This document shows, one piece after another, positions 35,931-44,888 of a stretch of 64,000 nucleotides of DNA. Source of the stretch: DASPWW01 sp963756745 (GTDB lineage: Bacteria; Actinomycetota; Thermoleophilia; Solirubrobacterales; 70-9); contig CAVWOU010000006.1 of NCBI GenBank assembly GCA_963756745.1, positions 307,369-371,368 of the forward strand, in the 5' to 3' direction. Positions within the stretch are counted from its first letter, which is position 1. Each line of letters starts with the position of its first letter. Both the position numbers and the translations under genes were made by a program. The notes beneath the pieces were generated by a model. That model searched no databases and was not told the DNA's origin. It saw only the letters and a program-made list of their open reading frames with translations.

Positions 35931-36326
35931 TCCCCCAGCCCCACCGTGGTCGCGGGCCGTGAGATAGCTCTCGAGGATGTGCGCGGCGGCGATCGAATCC
36001 TCTGCCGCGGTCGCTCCGGAGCGAACGGTTCGCTGTGCCAACTTGGTCGTCAGCCTTTCGTCGTAGGTCTCCACCGGCACATCCACCAGCTTCGCCACTT
36101 CGTCACGAAAACGGAGCGCCTTCCCCGCTTGAGCGCCCTCCGAGCCGCTCAACCCTACCGGGAGGCCGACCACCACGACGCCGACGTCCTGGTCGCGAAC
36201 GATCTCGGCGACCACGCGGGCGTCGGGCGGCTCGATCACGGGCAGGGGTCGCGCCACCACCCCGCTCGGGTCCGAGATCGCGCATCCGCAGCGCACCTCC
36301 CCGTAATCGAGCGCGAGTACCCGCAC
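35928..36326 (-). CDS. ruvX: YqgF/RuvX family Holliday-junction resolvase-like nuclease
   Basis: 132 residues, RNase H fold. Catalytic Asp in VLALDYGEVRCGCAIS, then VVVGLPVGLSGSEG and DERLTTKLAQ with the C-terminal acidic pair in AAEDSIAAAHILESYL. In bacteria it matures 16S rRNA. Start ATG 36326, 8 bp after alaS. Order alaS-ruvX-mltG-aroE is conserved in Gram-positives. Confidence 0.92.
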   Translation of the reverse strand: MRVLALDYGEVRCGCAISDPSGVVARPLPVIEPPDARVVAEIVRDQDVGVVVVGLPVGLSGSEGAQAGKALRFRDEVAKLVDVPVETYDERLTTKLAQRTVRSGATAAEDSIAAAHILESYLTARDHGGAGG

Positions 36327-36334
36327 GGCCGTGG

Positions 36335-38953
36335 TCAGCTCGAAAGCTTCTGCTGGATCGCCCGGCGCGCCGTCTCCAGCGCCTCTTCCAGGCGGCTGGG
36401 GTCGCGCCCGCCCGCCTGGGCCACGTTGGGCCTCCCACCCCCACCGCCATCGACAAGCGCAGCCGCCTTGCGAACGATGTCGGCCGCCGACAGGCCACGC
36501 TCGACGGCCGCCTCGGTGAAGGCGGCGACCAGCGCGACCCGGTCGCCCTCGGCACTCCCGAGGACCACAGCGGATTCACCGGCGAGGGACTTGACTCGAT
36601 CCGCCAGCTCGAGCAGCGATCTCTGGTCGGCGCCGCCATCCGCGCGCGCCACAACGACCTCGAGCCCGTCGACCTGGGTGGCCTCGCGCTCGGCGAGCTC
36701 GCGCGCGACCTCGCCGGCCTCGAGGGTGGAGGCCTCGCGCTCGGCGCGCTCGAGCTCCTCGAGCCGCTCGGCGGAGCGGCGCGCGGCGGCGACTGGATCG
36801 CGCGGCGAGCCGAGCACGGCACCGGCCTCGGCGAGCTGTTCGTCGCGGGAGCGGAACCAGTCGATGGCCGCGGGGCCGGTGAGCGCCTCGACGCGGCGTA
36901 CGTTGGAGGCGCTCGAGCCCTCGGACACAATGGTGAATATCCCCAGCTCGGCGGTGTTCGCCACGTGGGTGCCGCCGCACAGCTCGCGCGACACCTCCTC
37001 GACCTCGACGACGCGCACCCAGTCGCCGTACTTCTCTCCGAACAGCGCCAGCGCGCCGAGCGCCTCGGCCTCGGCGCGATCCATGTGCAGAGCGCGCACC
37101 CGCAGGCTCTCCTTGATCCGCTCGTTCACGCGGTCCTCGATGTCCCGCAGCTCGTCGCGCGTCAGCGACGCGCCGTGGGTGAAGTCGAAGCGCAGCTTGT
37201 CGGGCCGGACCGCGGAACCCGCCTGGCGGACGTGCGAGCCAAGTCGCTCGCGCAGCGCCGCGTGGAGGAGGTGGGTCGCCGTGTGGTTGCGCATCGTCGC
37301 GTGGCGCGTCGCGCGATCGACGACCGCTTCAACCCGGTTCCCCGGCTCGGGGACGGGACCGCGCACTTTGACGGCCTGATCGTCCCCGACCCGGTACACG
37401 TCGAGCACCGCGGCCTCGGTCTCGTCCCACCGGATCGAGCCCGAGTCCGCGACCTGGCCCCCGCCCTCGGCGTAGAACGGGCTCTCCTCCAACTTCACGA
37501 GCGACCCGCCGTTCGAGTCCCGGGCCGCCGCCACGCTCGTCGACGCACGCAGCGTCTCGTAGCCGACGAACCGCGTCTCGGGAGCCTCGGACACGAACGA
37601 GATCACCTCCCCGTGGCGGTCCGAGGTCACCGCCTCGGCGCCGGTCCGGGCGCGCTCCCGCTGCTCCTCCATCAGTGCCTCGAAGCCGGAGTCGTCGACC
37701 GAGACACCCTCCTCGGCGAGAAGCTCCTTCGTGAGGTCGTACGGGAAGCCGTATGTGTCGTGGAGCTTGAACGCGTCGGCCGCGTCGATCCACGACGTCC
37801 CTTGGTCCTTCGCGTCCGCGATCAGCTCGCGGAGCAGGTCGGTACCGCGATCGAGCGTGCGCCCGAAGCTCTCCTCCTCGTCGGAGACCCAGCGCAGGAT
37901 CGTGTCGCGCTGCTCCGCGAGGTGCGGGTAGGTGCCGGCCATCATCTCGATCACGCGCTCCGCGAAGCGCCCCAGGTACGGAGGCTCCAGCTCGAGCACC
38001 CTGCCCTGCTGGATCGCTCGCCGCATGATCCGGCGCAGGATGTAGCCGCGATCCTCGTTCGAGGGCACGACCCCATCGGCGAGCAGGTGCGCCGTCCCGC
38101 GCGAGTGGTCGGCGATGATCCGCACCGCGCGAGTGGTCTTCGCGTCGCGATCGTAGGAGCGACCCGAGAGCTCCTCCGCGAGCCCGACGAGCGGGCTGAA
38201 GAGGTCGGATTCGTAGACCGACGGGACGTCCTGCAGGATCGCGGCCATGCGCTCGAGCCCGAGGCCGGTGTCGATGTTGCGCGACGGCAGGTCGGTGAGG
38301 CTGCCGTCCTCGTGCAGCTCGTAGCTCATGAACACGTGGTTCCAGTACTCGAGGAAACGCTCCGTGTCGTCGCCAGGGAGATCGTCGGGGCCGCCGTACT
38401 GGACGCCCCGGTCGAGGTACATCTCCGAGGACGGGCCGCACGGCCCCGCGGGGCCCGCCTGCCAGAAGTTCTCGGACCGGGGTAGGTGCACGATCCGGTC
38501 CTCCGGAACGCCGAGCTCGCGCCAGATCGCGATCGCCTCCTCGTCGGGACCGAGGCCGAGCTCGTCGTCGCCCGCGAACACGCTGACCCAGATCTGCTCG
38601 GGCTCGAGGCCGAAGCCCTCGAGCGACAGCTCCCATCCGAACGCGATCGACTCCCGCTTGAAGTAGTCGCCGATGCTGAAGTTGCCGAGCATCTCGAAGA
38701 AAGTGAGGTGCCGGGCGGTGTTCCCGACCTCCTCGATGTCGGTAGTCCGGAAGCAGCGCTGGCAGGTCGTCAGCCTCCGGCTCGGCGGCTCCTCCTCGCC
38801 GAGGAAGTACGGCTTCAGCGGCTGCATGCCCGCCGTGGTCAGGAGCACGGACGGGTCGTGCACCGACGGAACAAGCGACGCCGAGGGGCGTCGCAGGTGA
38901 CCTCGCTCCTCGAAGTAGTGCAAGAACTTCTCGCGGATCTCGTCCGCCTTCAT
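36335..38953 (-). CDS. alaS: Alanyl-tRNA synthetase
   Basis: 872 residues. Class II catalytic core from MKADEIREKFLHYFEERGH, with motif 3-type GLGLERMAAIL. The editing domain carries zinc ligands HTATHLLHAALRE and CGGTHVANTAELG. The C-Ala domain follows (NVAQAGGRDPSRLEEALE). Full length, start ATG 38953. Lies between mnmA and ruvX. Confidence 0.97.
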   Translation of the reverse strand: MKADEIREKFLHYFEERGHLRRPSASLVPSVHDPSVLLTTAGMQPLKPYFLGEEEPPSRRLTTCQRCFRTTDIEEVGNTARHLTFFEMLGNFSIGDYFKRESIAFGWELSLEGFGLEPEQIWVSVFAGDDELGLGPDEEAIAIWRELGVPEDRIVHLPRSENFWQAGPAGPCGPSSEMYLDRGVQYGGPDDLPGDDTERFLEYWNHVFMSYELHEDGSLTDLPSRNIDTGLGLERMAAILQDVPSVYESDLFSPLVGLAEELSGRSYDRDAKTTRAVRIIADHSRGTAHLLADGVVPSNEDRGYILRRIMRRAIQQGRVLELEPPYLGRFAERVIEMMAGTYPHLAEQRDTILRWVSDEEESFGRTLDRGTDLLRELIADAKDQGTSWIDAADAFKLHDTYGFPYDLTKELLAEEGVSVDDSGFEALMEEQRERARTGAEAVTSDRHGEVISFVSEAPETRFVGYETLRASTSVAAARDSNGGSLVKLEESPFYAEGGGQVADSGSIRWDETEAAVLDVYRVGDDQAVKVRGPVPEPGNRVEAVVDRATRHATMRNHTATHLLHAALRERLGSHVRQAGSAVRPDKLRFDFTHGASLTRDELRDIEDRVNERIKESLRVRALHMDRAEAEALGALALFGEKYGDWVRVVEVEEVSRELCGGTHVANTAELGIFTIVSEGSSASNVRRVEALTGPAAIDWFRSRDEQLAEAGAVLGSPRDPVAAARRSAERLEELERAEREASTLEAGEVARELAEREATQVDGLEVVVARADGGADQRSLLELADRVKSLAGESAVVLGSAEGDRVALVAAFTEAAVERGLSAADIVRKAAALVDGGGGGRPNVAQAGGRDPSRLEEALETARRAIQQKLSS

Positions 38954-39010
38954 GGCCCAAGTGTATGGCCGAGCCTCGGCTCGCCGGGCGCTATTCGAGG
39001 CCGCTCAGGA

Positions 39011-40468
39011 CTACGCGATCGTCCCGTGTCCGACGACCGCGTCGCCCTGCATCAAAGAAGCCGTCTGGCCCGGGGCCACCGCGGCCGCGGGCTCGGCGAG
39101 CCGCACGACGAGCTCCGGATGTCGCCCCTTCGGGGGCGCCGACCCGCCGGCATCGAGCACGCAGGCGAGCGGTCGCGACCGGTAGCGCAGCCGCACGCGG
39201 TCCACTGCACCCCCGTCGCTTCTCAGCACCGCGTCGCGAACCAGCACACGATCGATCTCGAGCTGCTCGCGCGGGCCTACCACCACCCGATTCGCGTCGG
39301 CGTCGGTCTCGAGGACGTACAGCGGTGCATCGGCGGCGATCCCGAGGCCGCGGCGCTGGCCGACGGTGAAGTTGTGATGGCCGCGATGGCGCCCGAGCGT
39401 GCGACCCGCGCGATCGACCACATCGCCCTCGCGCTCGGGAAGGCGCGCATGCCGGGCGAGGAACGAGCGCTTCCCCTCCCCAGCGAGAAAGCACAGGTCC
39501 TGGCTCTCGGGCTTCGAGGCCACGGGGAGCTCGGCGTCGGCGGCGATGCGGCGGACCTCGGCCTTCGTCAGCTCGGCGAGCGGGAACCGCAGCCGCGCGA
39601 GCGTGCGCGGCGAGACCGCGCTCAGCATGTAGGTCTGGTCCTTCGAGCGGTCGCTCGGAGCAACCAGCCGGGGGGAATCCCCGTCGTCCGCGATGCGGGC
39701 GTAATGGCCGGTCGCCAGCCGCTCCGCGCCGAGTCGCACGGCGAGATCCGCCATCGCATCGAGGCGGACGAGCCCGTTACAGCGCACGCACGGGTTCGGG
39801 GTCCGCCCCGCCACGTGCCCCGCGAGGAAGTCGTCGACGACCGTCGCCCGAAAGTCGTCCTCGAGGTCCATCGTCAGGTGCGGGATGCCCATCGAGTGGG
39901 CCAGCGCGCGCGCCCCGACGACCGCCTGAGGCGAGCAGCAGCTGCGCGCACCGTCGGTTCGCCGGTCGGCCCACAGCTTCACGGTCACCGCAACCACCTC
40001 GGCGCCCCGCTCGCGCTCGAGCCACGCGGCGACCGCGCTGTCGACTCCGCCGCTCATTGCCACGAGGACGCGGCTGGTCACCGGAGCGCTCCAGATCGAC
40101 CGTTCCCCGGACGCGACCAGCGTTGTCAGCGCGCGGTGCAGCGCGTCGGCTGCGAGCTCGGCGGCGTGGCGACCCTGGGGCGAGAGTCCGCCGAGCGCCT
40201 CGGAGACGTCCTCAGGCCGCAGCCGCGCGGCGTCGAGGACCGTGCGGCCCTCGACGAGCTCGGCGAGCGCCGCGCCGGCCGCGCGCGTGGCCGAGCAACC
40301 CTCGGTGTCGAAGCGGGCCGCCGCGACTCGCCCGCCCTCGAGTCCGATCGAGATCCTGATCAGGTCCCGGCACGGCGCGCCTCCCGCGGCGCCGCTGTGC
40401 GAGCCCTCCGGGGCCGCGGCGCGACGCGACGCGTCACTCAGGTAGTAGTCGAAGGCGTCCGAAGTCAA
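39011..40468 (-). CDS. mnmA: IscU/NifU-N domain fused to tRNA 2-thiouridylase MnmA
   Basis: 485 residues in one frame. Residues ~1-118 are an IscU/SufU-like scaffold: FDYYLSDASRR, APCRDLIRISIG, DTEGCSATRAAGAALAELVEG. Two of the three cluster Cys are kept; the third position reads GRHAAELAADAL with His. Residues ~130-485 are MnmA, which makes 2-thiouridine at tRNA wobble U34: P-loop VAMSGGVDSAVAAW, PNPCVRCN (a CxxC form linked to Fe-S-type MnmA), GHYARI and ESQDLCFLAG with the second catalytic Cys. The fusion suggests delivery of a cluster or sulfur in cis. Divergence from standard MnmA is only the added N-terminus. Confidence 0.93.
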   Translation of the reverse strand: MTSDAFDYYLSDASRRAAAPEGSHSGAAGGAPCRDLIRISIGLEGGRVAAARFDTEGCSATRAAGAALAELVEGRTVLDAARLRPEDVSEALGGLSPQGRHAAELAADALHRALTTLVASGERSIWSAPVTSRVLVAMSGGVDSAVAAWLERERGAEVVAVTVKLWADRRTDGARSCCSPQAVVGARALAHSMGIPHLTMDLEDDFRATVVDDFLAGHVAGRTPNPCVRCNGLVRLDAMADLAVRLGAERLATGHYARIADDGDSPRLVAPSDRSKDQTYMLSAVSPRTLARLRFPLAELTKAEVRRIAADAELPVASKPESQDLCFLAGEGKRSFLARHARLPEREGDVVDRAGRTLGRHRGHHNFTVGQRRGLGIAADAPLYVLETDADANRVVVGPREQLEIDRVLVRDAVLRSDGGAVDRVRLRYRSRPLACVLDAGGSAPPKGRHPELVVRLAEPAAAVAPGQTASLMQGDAVVGHGTIA

Positions 40469-40496
40469 TTCGTCGAGGACCGGGAGCGAAGAAAAG

Positions 40497-40680
40497 GCCC
40501 CAACCTGCCGGCGTCCCGCTCGGCCTGAGAACCCTTCTAGGAAGGTGGGTGTCTACCGATCGCCCCGAGGGGCGGCCGGAAATCGACTCCCAAGCCGATT
40601 GTGTTGGCTCACAATTGGAGCGGGCCATCGAACAGGCTCGAGCCTTGCTCAAACCTAGCAGCACCTCCCGGCAGCGGCTC
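40497..40680 (-). ncRNA. ssrS: Probable 6S RNA
   Basis: About 180 nt between aspS and mnmA with rod-like folding. A closing stem pairs 40505-40511 with 40668-40674 (7 bp), a second stem pairs 40518-40527 with 40633-40643 (10 bp, one bulge), and there are inner hairpins at 40561-40574 and 40598-40615. Minus-strand reading ends in a T-rich run (CCTTTTCTTC, 40490-40499). The aspS-6S-mnmA-alaS order is the Bacillus 6S-1 context. No primary-sequence proof is possible here. Confidence 0.6.
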
Positions 40681-41056
40681 AGACCTCGAGCTCCTCATGC
40701 GCCTCCATCGGGTCGTCGTACAGTCGCCACCGCAGCAGCTTCCCGTCTCGGAGGTCGAGCACGATTCCGACCAGCGACTCGTCCCCCACCTTGCGGGTTT
40801 CGCGCCACACGTACTGCACGCGGGCCAGGACCACGACCCGGGTACCCGCGGTGTGGACCTCGTCGACCTCATAGCGGCGCTCCAGGTGCTCGAACTTGCT
40901 CCGTGCCCATCGGGCCACCTCGTCGCGCCCGCGCCGGACCCCGCGCTGGGTTTGGATCTCGACGTCGGGATCGAGCAGCGCCACGAACCCATCGACGTCC
41001 CCCTCGCTGATCGCCTCGAGAATCCGCCGTGCGACTTCCGCGTTGCTCTCGCTCAC
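40679..41056 (-). CDS. SnoaL-like (NTF2-fold) protein
   Basis: 125 residues: VARRILEAISEGDVDGFVAL, LLDPDVEIQTQRGVRRGRDE and GKLLRWRLYDDPMEAHE are typical of the DUF4440/SnoaL NTF2-like fold. No catalytic residues can be named. Start ATG 41056 overlaps the aspS TGA, so it is coupled to aspS. Function unknown. Confidence 0.75.
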   Translation of the reverse strand: MSESNAEVARRILEAISEGDVDGFVALLDPDVEIQTQRGVRRGRDEVARWARSKFEHLERRYEVDEVHTAGTRVVVLARVQYVWRETRKVGDESLVGIVLDLRDGKLLRWRLYDDPMEAHEELEV

Positions 41057-42861
41057 GGGCTCGTGGTCTTGCCCGACCCGCCCCGCCCTCGCAGCGCGAT
41101 ACCGAGCTCGCGAAGCTGGCGATCGTCGACGGGCGCCGGCGCTCCGGTGAGCGGGTCCACGCCCGAGGCGGTCTTCGGGAACGCGATCACGTCGCGGATC
41201 GAGTCGGTCCCGTGGAGCAGTGCGACTATCCGGTCGAGCCCGTACGCGATCCCGCCGTGCGGCGGTGCGCCGTATCTGAACGCCTCGAGCAGGAAGCCGA
41301 ACCGCTCCTCGGTCTCTTCGGCCGCGATCCCGAGCGCCTCGAACACCTGTCGCTGGACCTCCGGGTCGCTGATCCGGATCGAGCCCCCGCCGAGCTCGAC
41401 GCCGTTCCAGACCACGTCATAGGCCCTCGCCCTCAGATCACCAAGTCGCTCGGTATCGACCTCTCCGACCGGCGCGGTGAACGGATGGTGGAGCGCGTCC
41501 CATCGCCCCTCGTCCTCGTCCCATCCGAACAGCGGCCAGTCGACGATCCACAGAAGATCGTTGCGCTCCTCGGAGATCAAATCGAAGCGCTCGGCGAGGT
41601 GCATGCGCAGTGCGCCGAGCGCCCGCCCGACGACCGGCGGCTCGTCCGCCACCACCAGTAGGAGGTCGCCCTCCTCCGCGCCGAGTCTCTTGTTGAGCCC
41701 ACGCAGCTCGTCCCCGGAGAGGAACTTCGCGACCGGCGAGCGCCACCCGTCGTCCTCGCGAAATGCCCACACGAGCCCGCGCGCGCCCGCCCCCTGCGCG
41801 AACTCGATCAGCCCGTCGAGCTCCGAGCGGGGAAGCTCGCGTCGCCCGGCGTTGATTCCCTGGACGACGCCGCCCTCTTCGATCGTCGATCGAAAGACCT
41901 TGAACTCCGTCTCGCGCAAGACCTCGGTGAGCTCCGCGATCGCGAGCCCGAATCGGGTGTCCGGGCGGTCGGTCCCGTAGCGGGCGACGGCTTCGTCGTA
42001 GGACATACGCGGCAGCGGGATCTCGATCTCGACCCCGCAGGCGCCGAGCACGTGCTTCAGGAGGCGCTCGTTGACGTCGATCACGTCGTCGACGTCGACG
42101 AACGACAGCTCCATGTCGAGCTGGGTGAAGTCCGCCTGGCGGTCGGCGCGCAGGTCCTCGTCCCGAAAACAGCGGGCGATCTGGTAGTAGCGCTCGAACC
42201 CGGCGACCATCAGAAGCTGCTTGAAGAGCTGCGGGGATTGCGGGAGCGCGAAGAACGACCCCGGCTGGAGGCGGCTTGGAACGAGGAAGTCGCGGGCGCC
42301 CTCGGGCGTCGAGCGCGAGAGCATCGGGGTCTCGATCTCGACGAACCCCCCGGCGTCGAGGAATCCGCGGATCTCGCGCGTCACCCGATGCCGCAGCTCG
42401 AGCGCCGTGCGCATCCGGTCGCGGCGCAGGTCGAGGTAGCGGTACCGCAGCCGCAGCTCCTCCCCCACCTCACCGGAGAAGCTCTCGATCTCGAACGGCG
42501 GGGTGTCGGCGTCGGCGAGCACCTCGGCGTCGGTCACCCGGACCTCGAACTCGCCCGTGGGGAGCTCCGGGTTGACGGTCTCGGGGTCGCGCCGCACGAC
42601 CTCCCCCGACGCGGTGATCACGTCCTCGGCGCGCAGCCCGTGCGCGAGCTCGTGGGCTCCTCCGGCCGTCTGGGGGTTGAAGACGAGCTGCACGAGCCCG
42701 GTGCGGTCGCGAAGGTCGATGAAGATCAGCCCCCCGTGGTCGCGGCGGCGGTGCACCCAGCCGGCGACGCGCGCCTGTGCGTTGAGGCGATCCTCGAGCA
42801 CCTGGCCGCACCACGTGTCTCGGTAGCGGTTCTCCCGCAGGGTTGGGAACGCGTCGCCCAT
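41053..42861 (-). CDS. aspS: Aspartyl-tRNA synthetase
   Basis: 602 residues, bacterial type. OB-fold anticodon domain (VAGWVHRRRDHGGLIFIDLRD), class II motif 2 (FRDEDLRADRQADFTQLDME), GAD insertion domain (~280-420) and motif 3 (GIAYGLDRIVALL). Start ATG 42861. No gatCAB is in view, so whether it also charges tRNA-Asn cannot be judged. Follows hisS, the standard hisS-aspS pair. Confidence 0.96.
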   Translation of the reverse strand: MGDAFPTLRENRYRDTWCGQVLEDRLNAQARVAGWVHRRRDHGGLIFIDLRDRTGLVQLVFNPQTAGGAHELAHGLRAEDVITASGEVVRRDPETVNPELPTGEFEVRVTDAEVLADADTPPFEIESFSGEVGEELRLRYRYLDLRRDRMRTALELRHRVTREIRGFLDAGGFVEIETPMLSRSTPEGARDFLVPSRLQPGSFFALPQSPQLFKQLLMVAGFERYYQIARCFRDEDLRADRQADFTQLDMELSFVDVDDVIDVNERLLKHVLGACGVEIEIPLPRMSYDEAVARYGTDRPDTRFGLAIAELTEVLRETEFKVFRSTIEEGGVVQGINAGRRELPRSELDGLIEFAQGAGARGLVWAFREDDGWRSPVAKFLSGDELRGLNKRLGAEEGDLLLVVADEPPVVGRALGALRMHLAERFDLISEERNDLLWIVDWPLFGWDEDEGRWDALHHPFTAPVGEVDTERLGDLRARAYDVVWNGVELGGGSIRISDPEVQRQVFEALGIAAEETEERFGFLLEAFRYGAPPHGGIAYGLDRIVALLHGTDSIRDVIAFPKTASGVDPLTGAPAPVDDRQLRELGIALRGRGGSGKTTSP

Positions 42862-42883
42862 CGCGAGGCGCAGTCTCGCAGCG

Positions 42884-44126
42884 TCAGCTTCCGGCCGCCG
42901 CGATCTCCTCGGCGACCCGCGAGGGATCGACCTCGCGCTGCTCTCCGGTTCGCATGTCGCGCAGCGCCGCCGCGCCGTCCTCGTCAAGGATCACGGCGTG
43001 GCGGGCGCCGACCCGGTCGGCCTGCTTCATCTGACCCTTCATGCTCCGCCCGGCGAGATCGAGCTCGGCGCTGAGCCCCGCGTGCCGCAGATCGCTGACC
43101 AGGGCGAGCGCCCGCTCGCGCTGCCGGTCGGCCGCGGCGACGAAGACGTCGCGGCTCGGGGCGGGCTCGGCCCCGTCCAGAGCGAGCACGATCCGCTCCA
43201 CCCCCACGGCCCACCCGTTGGCCGGTGTGGCAGGTCCGCCGAGCGCCTCGACGAGGCCGTCGTAGCGACCCCCGCCCCCGATCCCCGACTGGGCGCCGAG
43301 CCGGTCGCAGGTGAACTCGAACACGGTGCGGGTGTAGTAGTCGAGCCCGCGGACCAGTGTCCCGTCGAGCGTGTACTCGACCCCCGCCCGATCGAGCTGG
43401 GCGCGGACCGCGGCGAAGTGCGCCGCGTCGTCGCCGTCGAGGCGGTCGAGCATGGTCGGCGCATCCGCCATCGCCGCACGGGTTCCCTCGTCGTCGGAGT
43501 CGAACGCCCGCAGCGGGTTGGCGTCGATCCGGTCGCGCACCTCGCGCGCCAGCTCGGACTCGCGGGAGCGCAGGTAGTCCTTGAGCTCCTCCCGATACGC
43601 GGCGCGGGCCTCTGGCGATCCCAGGCTGGACAACCGAAGGTGCACACCGGGGACGGCGAGCTCGCTGAGAAGGTCGTCGAGCAGCATGATCAGCTCGGCG
43701 TCGACGAGCGGGGAATCGGAGCCGATCACCTCGGCGTCGATCTGGCTGAATTGGCGGAAGCGGCCCGCCTGGGGCGCCTCGTAGCGGAAGAACGGGCCCG
43801 CGCACCACAGCTTCACCGGCTGGGGGAGCTTGTGCATCCCGTGCTGCACGTAGGCGCGGCAGATCGGGGCGGTGGCCTCCGGCCGCAGCGTGACGCTGCG
43901 GCCACCGTGGTCCTCGAAGGTGAACATCTCCTTTCGCACGATGTCGGTCGACTCGCCGACCGCCCGGACGAACAGCTCGGTGTCCTCGAAGATCGGCGTC
44001 TCGATCCGCCCGTAGCCCGCCCGCGCGAAGAGCTCGCGGGCTGTGCGCTCGATTCGGGCGCGCACCTCCTCCTCCGGCGGCAGGACGTCGAACGTCCCGC
44101 GCGGTGCTTGGAAGCTCGCGACTCAT
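42884..44126 (-). pseudogene. hisS: Histidyl-tRNA synthetase with N-terminal frameshift (probably functional gene)
   Basis: About 413 residues after correction. Motif 1 ARAGYGRIETPIFE, motif 2 TLRPEATAPICRAY, the HisA motif GLDYYTRTVFEF and the anticodon domain at the C-terminus are intact. The expected first residues (ASFQAPRGTFDVLPPEEE) lie in the same frame as the body but have no start codon. The ATG at 44126, which overlaps the MBL TGA, is one base out of frame. Dropping one C near 44118-44123 (ATGAGTCGCG to ATGAGTGCG) repairs it. As hisS is essential, an assembly error is likely. Confidence 0.88.
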
Positions 44127-44800
44127 GACGCGCCGACGATAACGAGGTGCCCGGCCGCGGTCAGCGGGCGAGCTCGGTCAAGAAACGGGTTGGTCTCGCG
44201 CTCCGCGCCGAGCGTGGTGATCCCCATGTGGCCCGGGTACACCGTCGTCTCGGGGGGATAGCCCTCGACAAGCGTGCGGATGCTCTCGAGCAGCGTCGGG
44301 CCGTCGCCACCCGGGAGGTCCGTGCGGCCCACCGAGCCCTTGAACAGGACGTCGCCGGAGAACATCGCTCCCTCGTCGGGGATGGCGTAGGTGACGTGGC
44401 CGGGGCTGTGGCCGGGGGTGTGGAGGACGTCGATCTCCAATCCCGCCAGCGACAGCTGCTCGCCGCCCGAGACGGTCTCGTCGGCGTCATAGCTCTCATA
44501 CGGGCCGAAGCCGGGCCACGGAACGAACGACATGATGTCGGCGAGCACCGGCACCTCGATCTCGGGGCAGTAGACAGGAGCGCGAGTGGCCGAGGCCACC
44601 GGCGCCACAGCGCCGACATGATCGAAGTGGCAATGCGTGATGAGAATTGCATCCACCTTGATCCCGAGCTCGTCGATCGCGCCGAGAAGCCGCTCCGGCT
44701 CCTCGCCGGGGTCTACGATCAGGGCGCGGTTGGAGTCCTGCTTGCGGGCTATGAAGCAGTTCTCGGCGACGGGGCCGACCGTGAAGGCGCGGACTTCCAT
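44123..44800 (-). CDS. Metallo-beta-lactamase-fold hydrolase (glyoxalase II-like)
   Basis: 225 residues. Zinc motif THCHFDHVGA, then HTPGHSPGHVTY, SGDVLF and PGHMG. This is the single-domain YcbL/GloB-like class often found beside hisS. Start ATG taken at 44800; the longer frame upstream has no family match. The stop overlaps the hisS ATG (ATGA). Confidence 0.87.
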   Translation of the reverse strand: MEVRAFTVGPVAENCFIARKQDSNRALIVDPGEEPERLLGAIDELGIKVDAILITHCHFDHVGAVAPVASATRAPVYCPEIEVPVLADIMSFVPWPGFGPYESYDADETVSGGEQLSLAGLEIDVLHTPGHSPGHVTYAIPDEGAMFSGDVLFKGSVGRTDLPGGDGPTLLESIRTLVEGYPPETTVYPGHMGITTLGAERETNPFLDRARPLTAAGHLVIVGAS

Positions 44801-44888
44801 GAGCGCCAGGGTACCGGCCAACCTCAAGCTGGCTGCGACCGCCAAGTTCGCTCGCGAACTTGGCGCGTTATTCACGGCTGTCGCCGCT

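Noticed and set aside
40469..40680. T-box leader for mnmA/alaS
   Set aside because: The T-box core (AGGGTGGNACCGCG) is absent on either strand; folding and context fit 6S RNA better.
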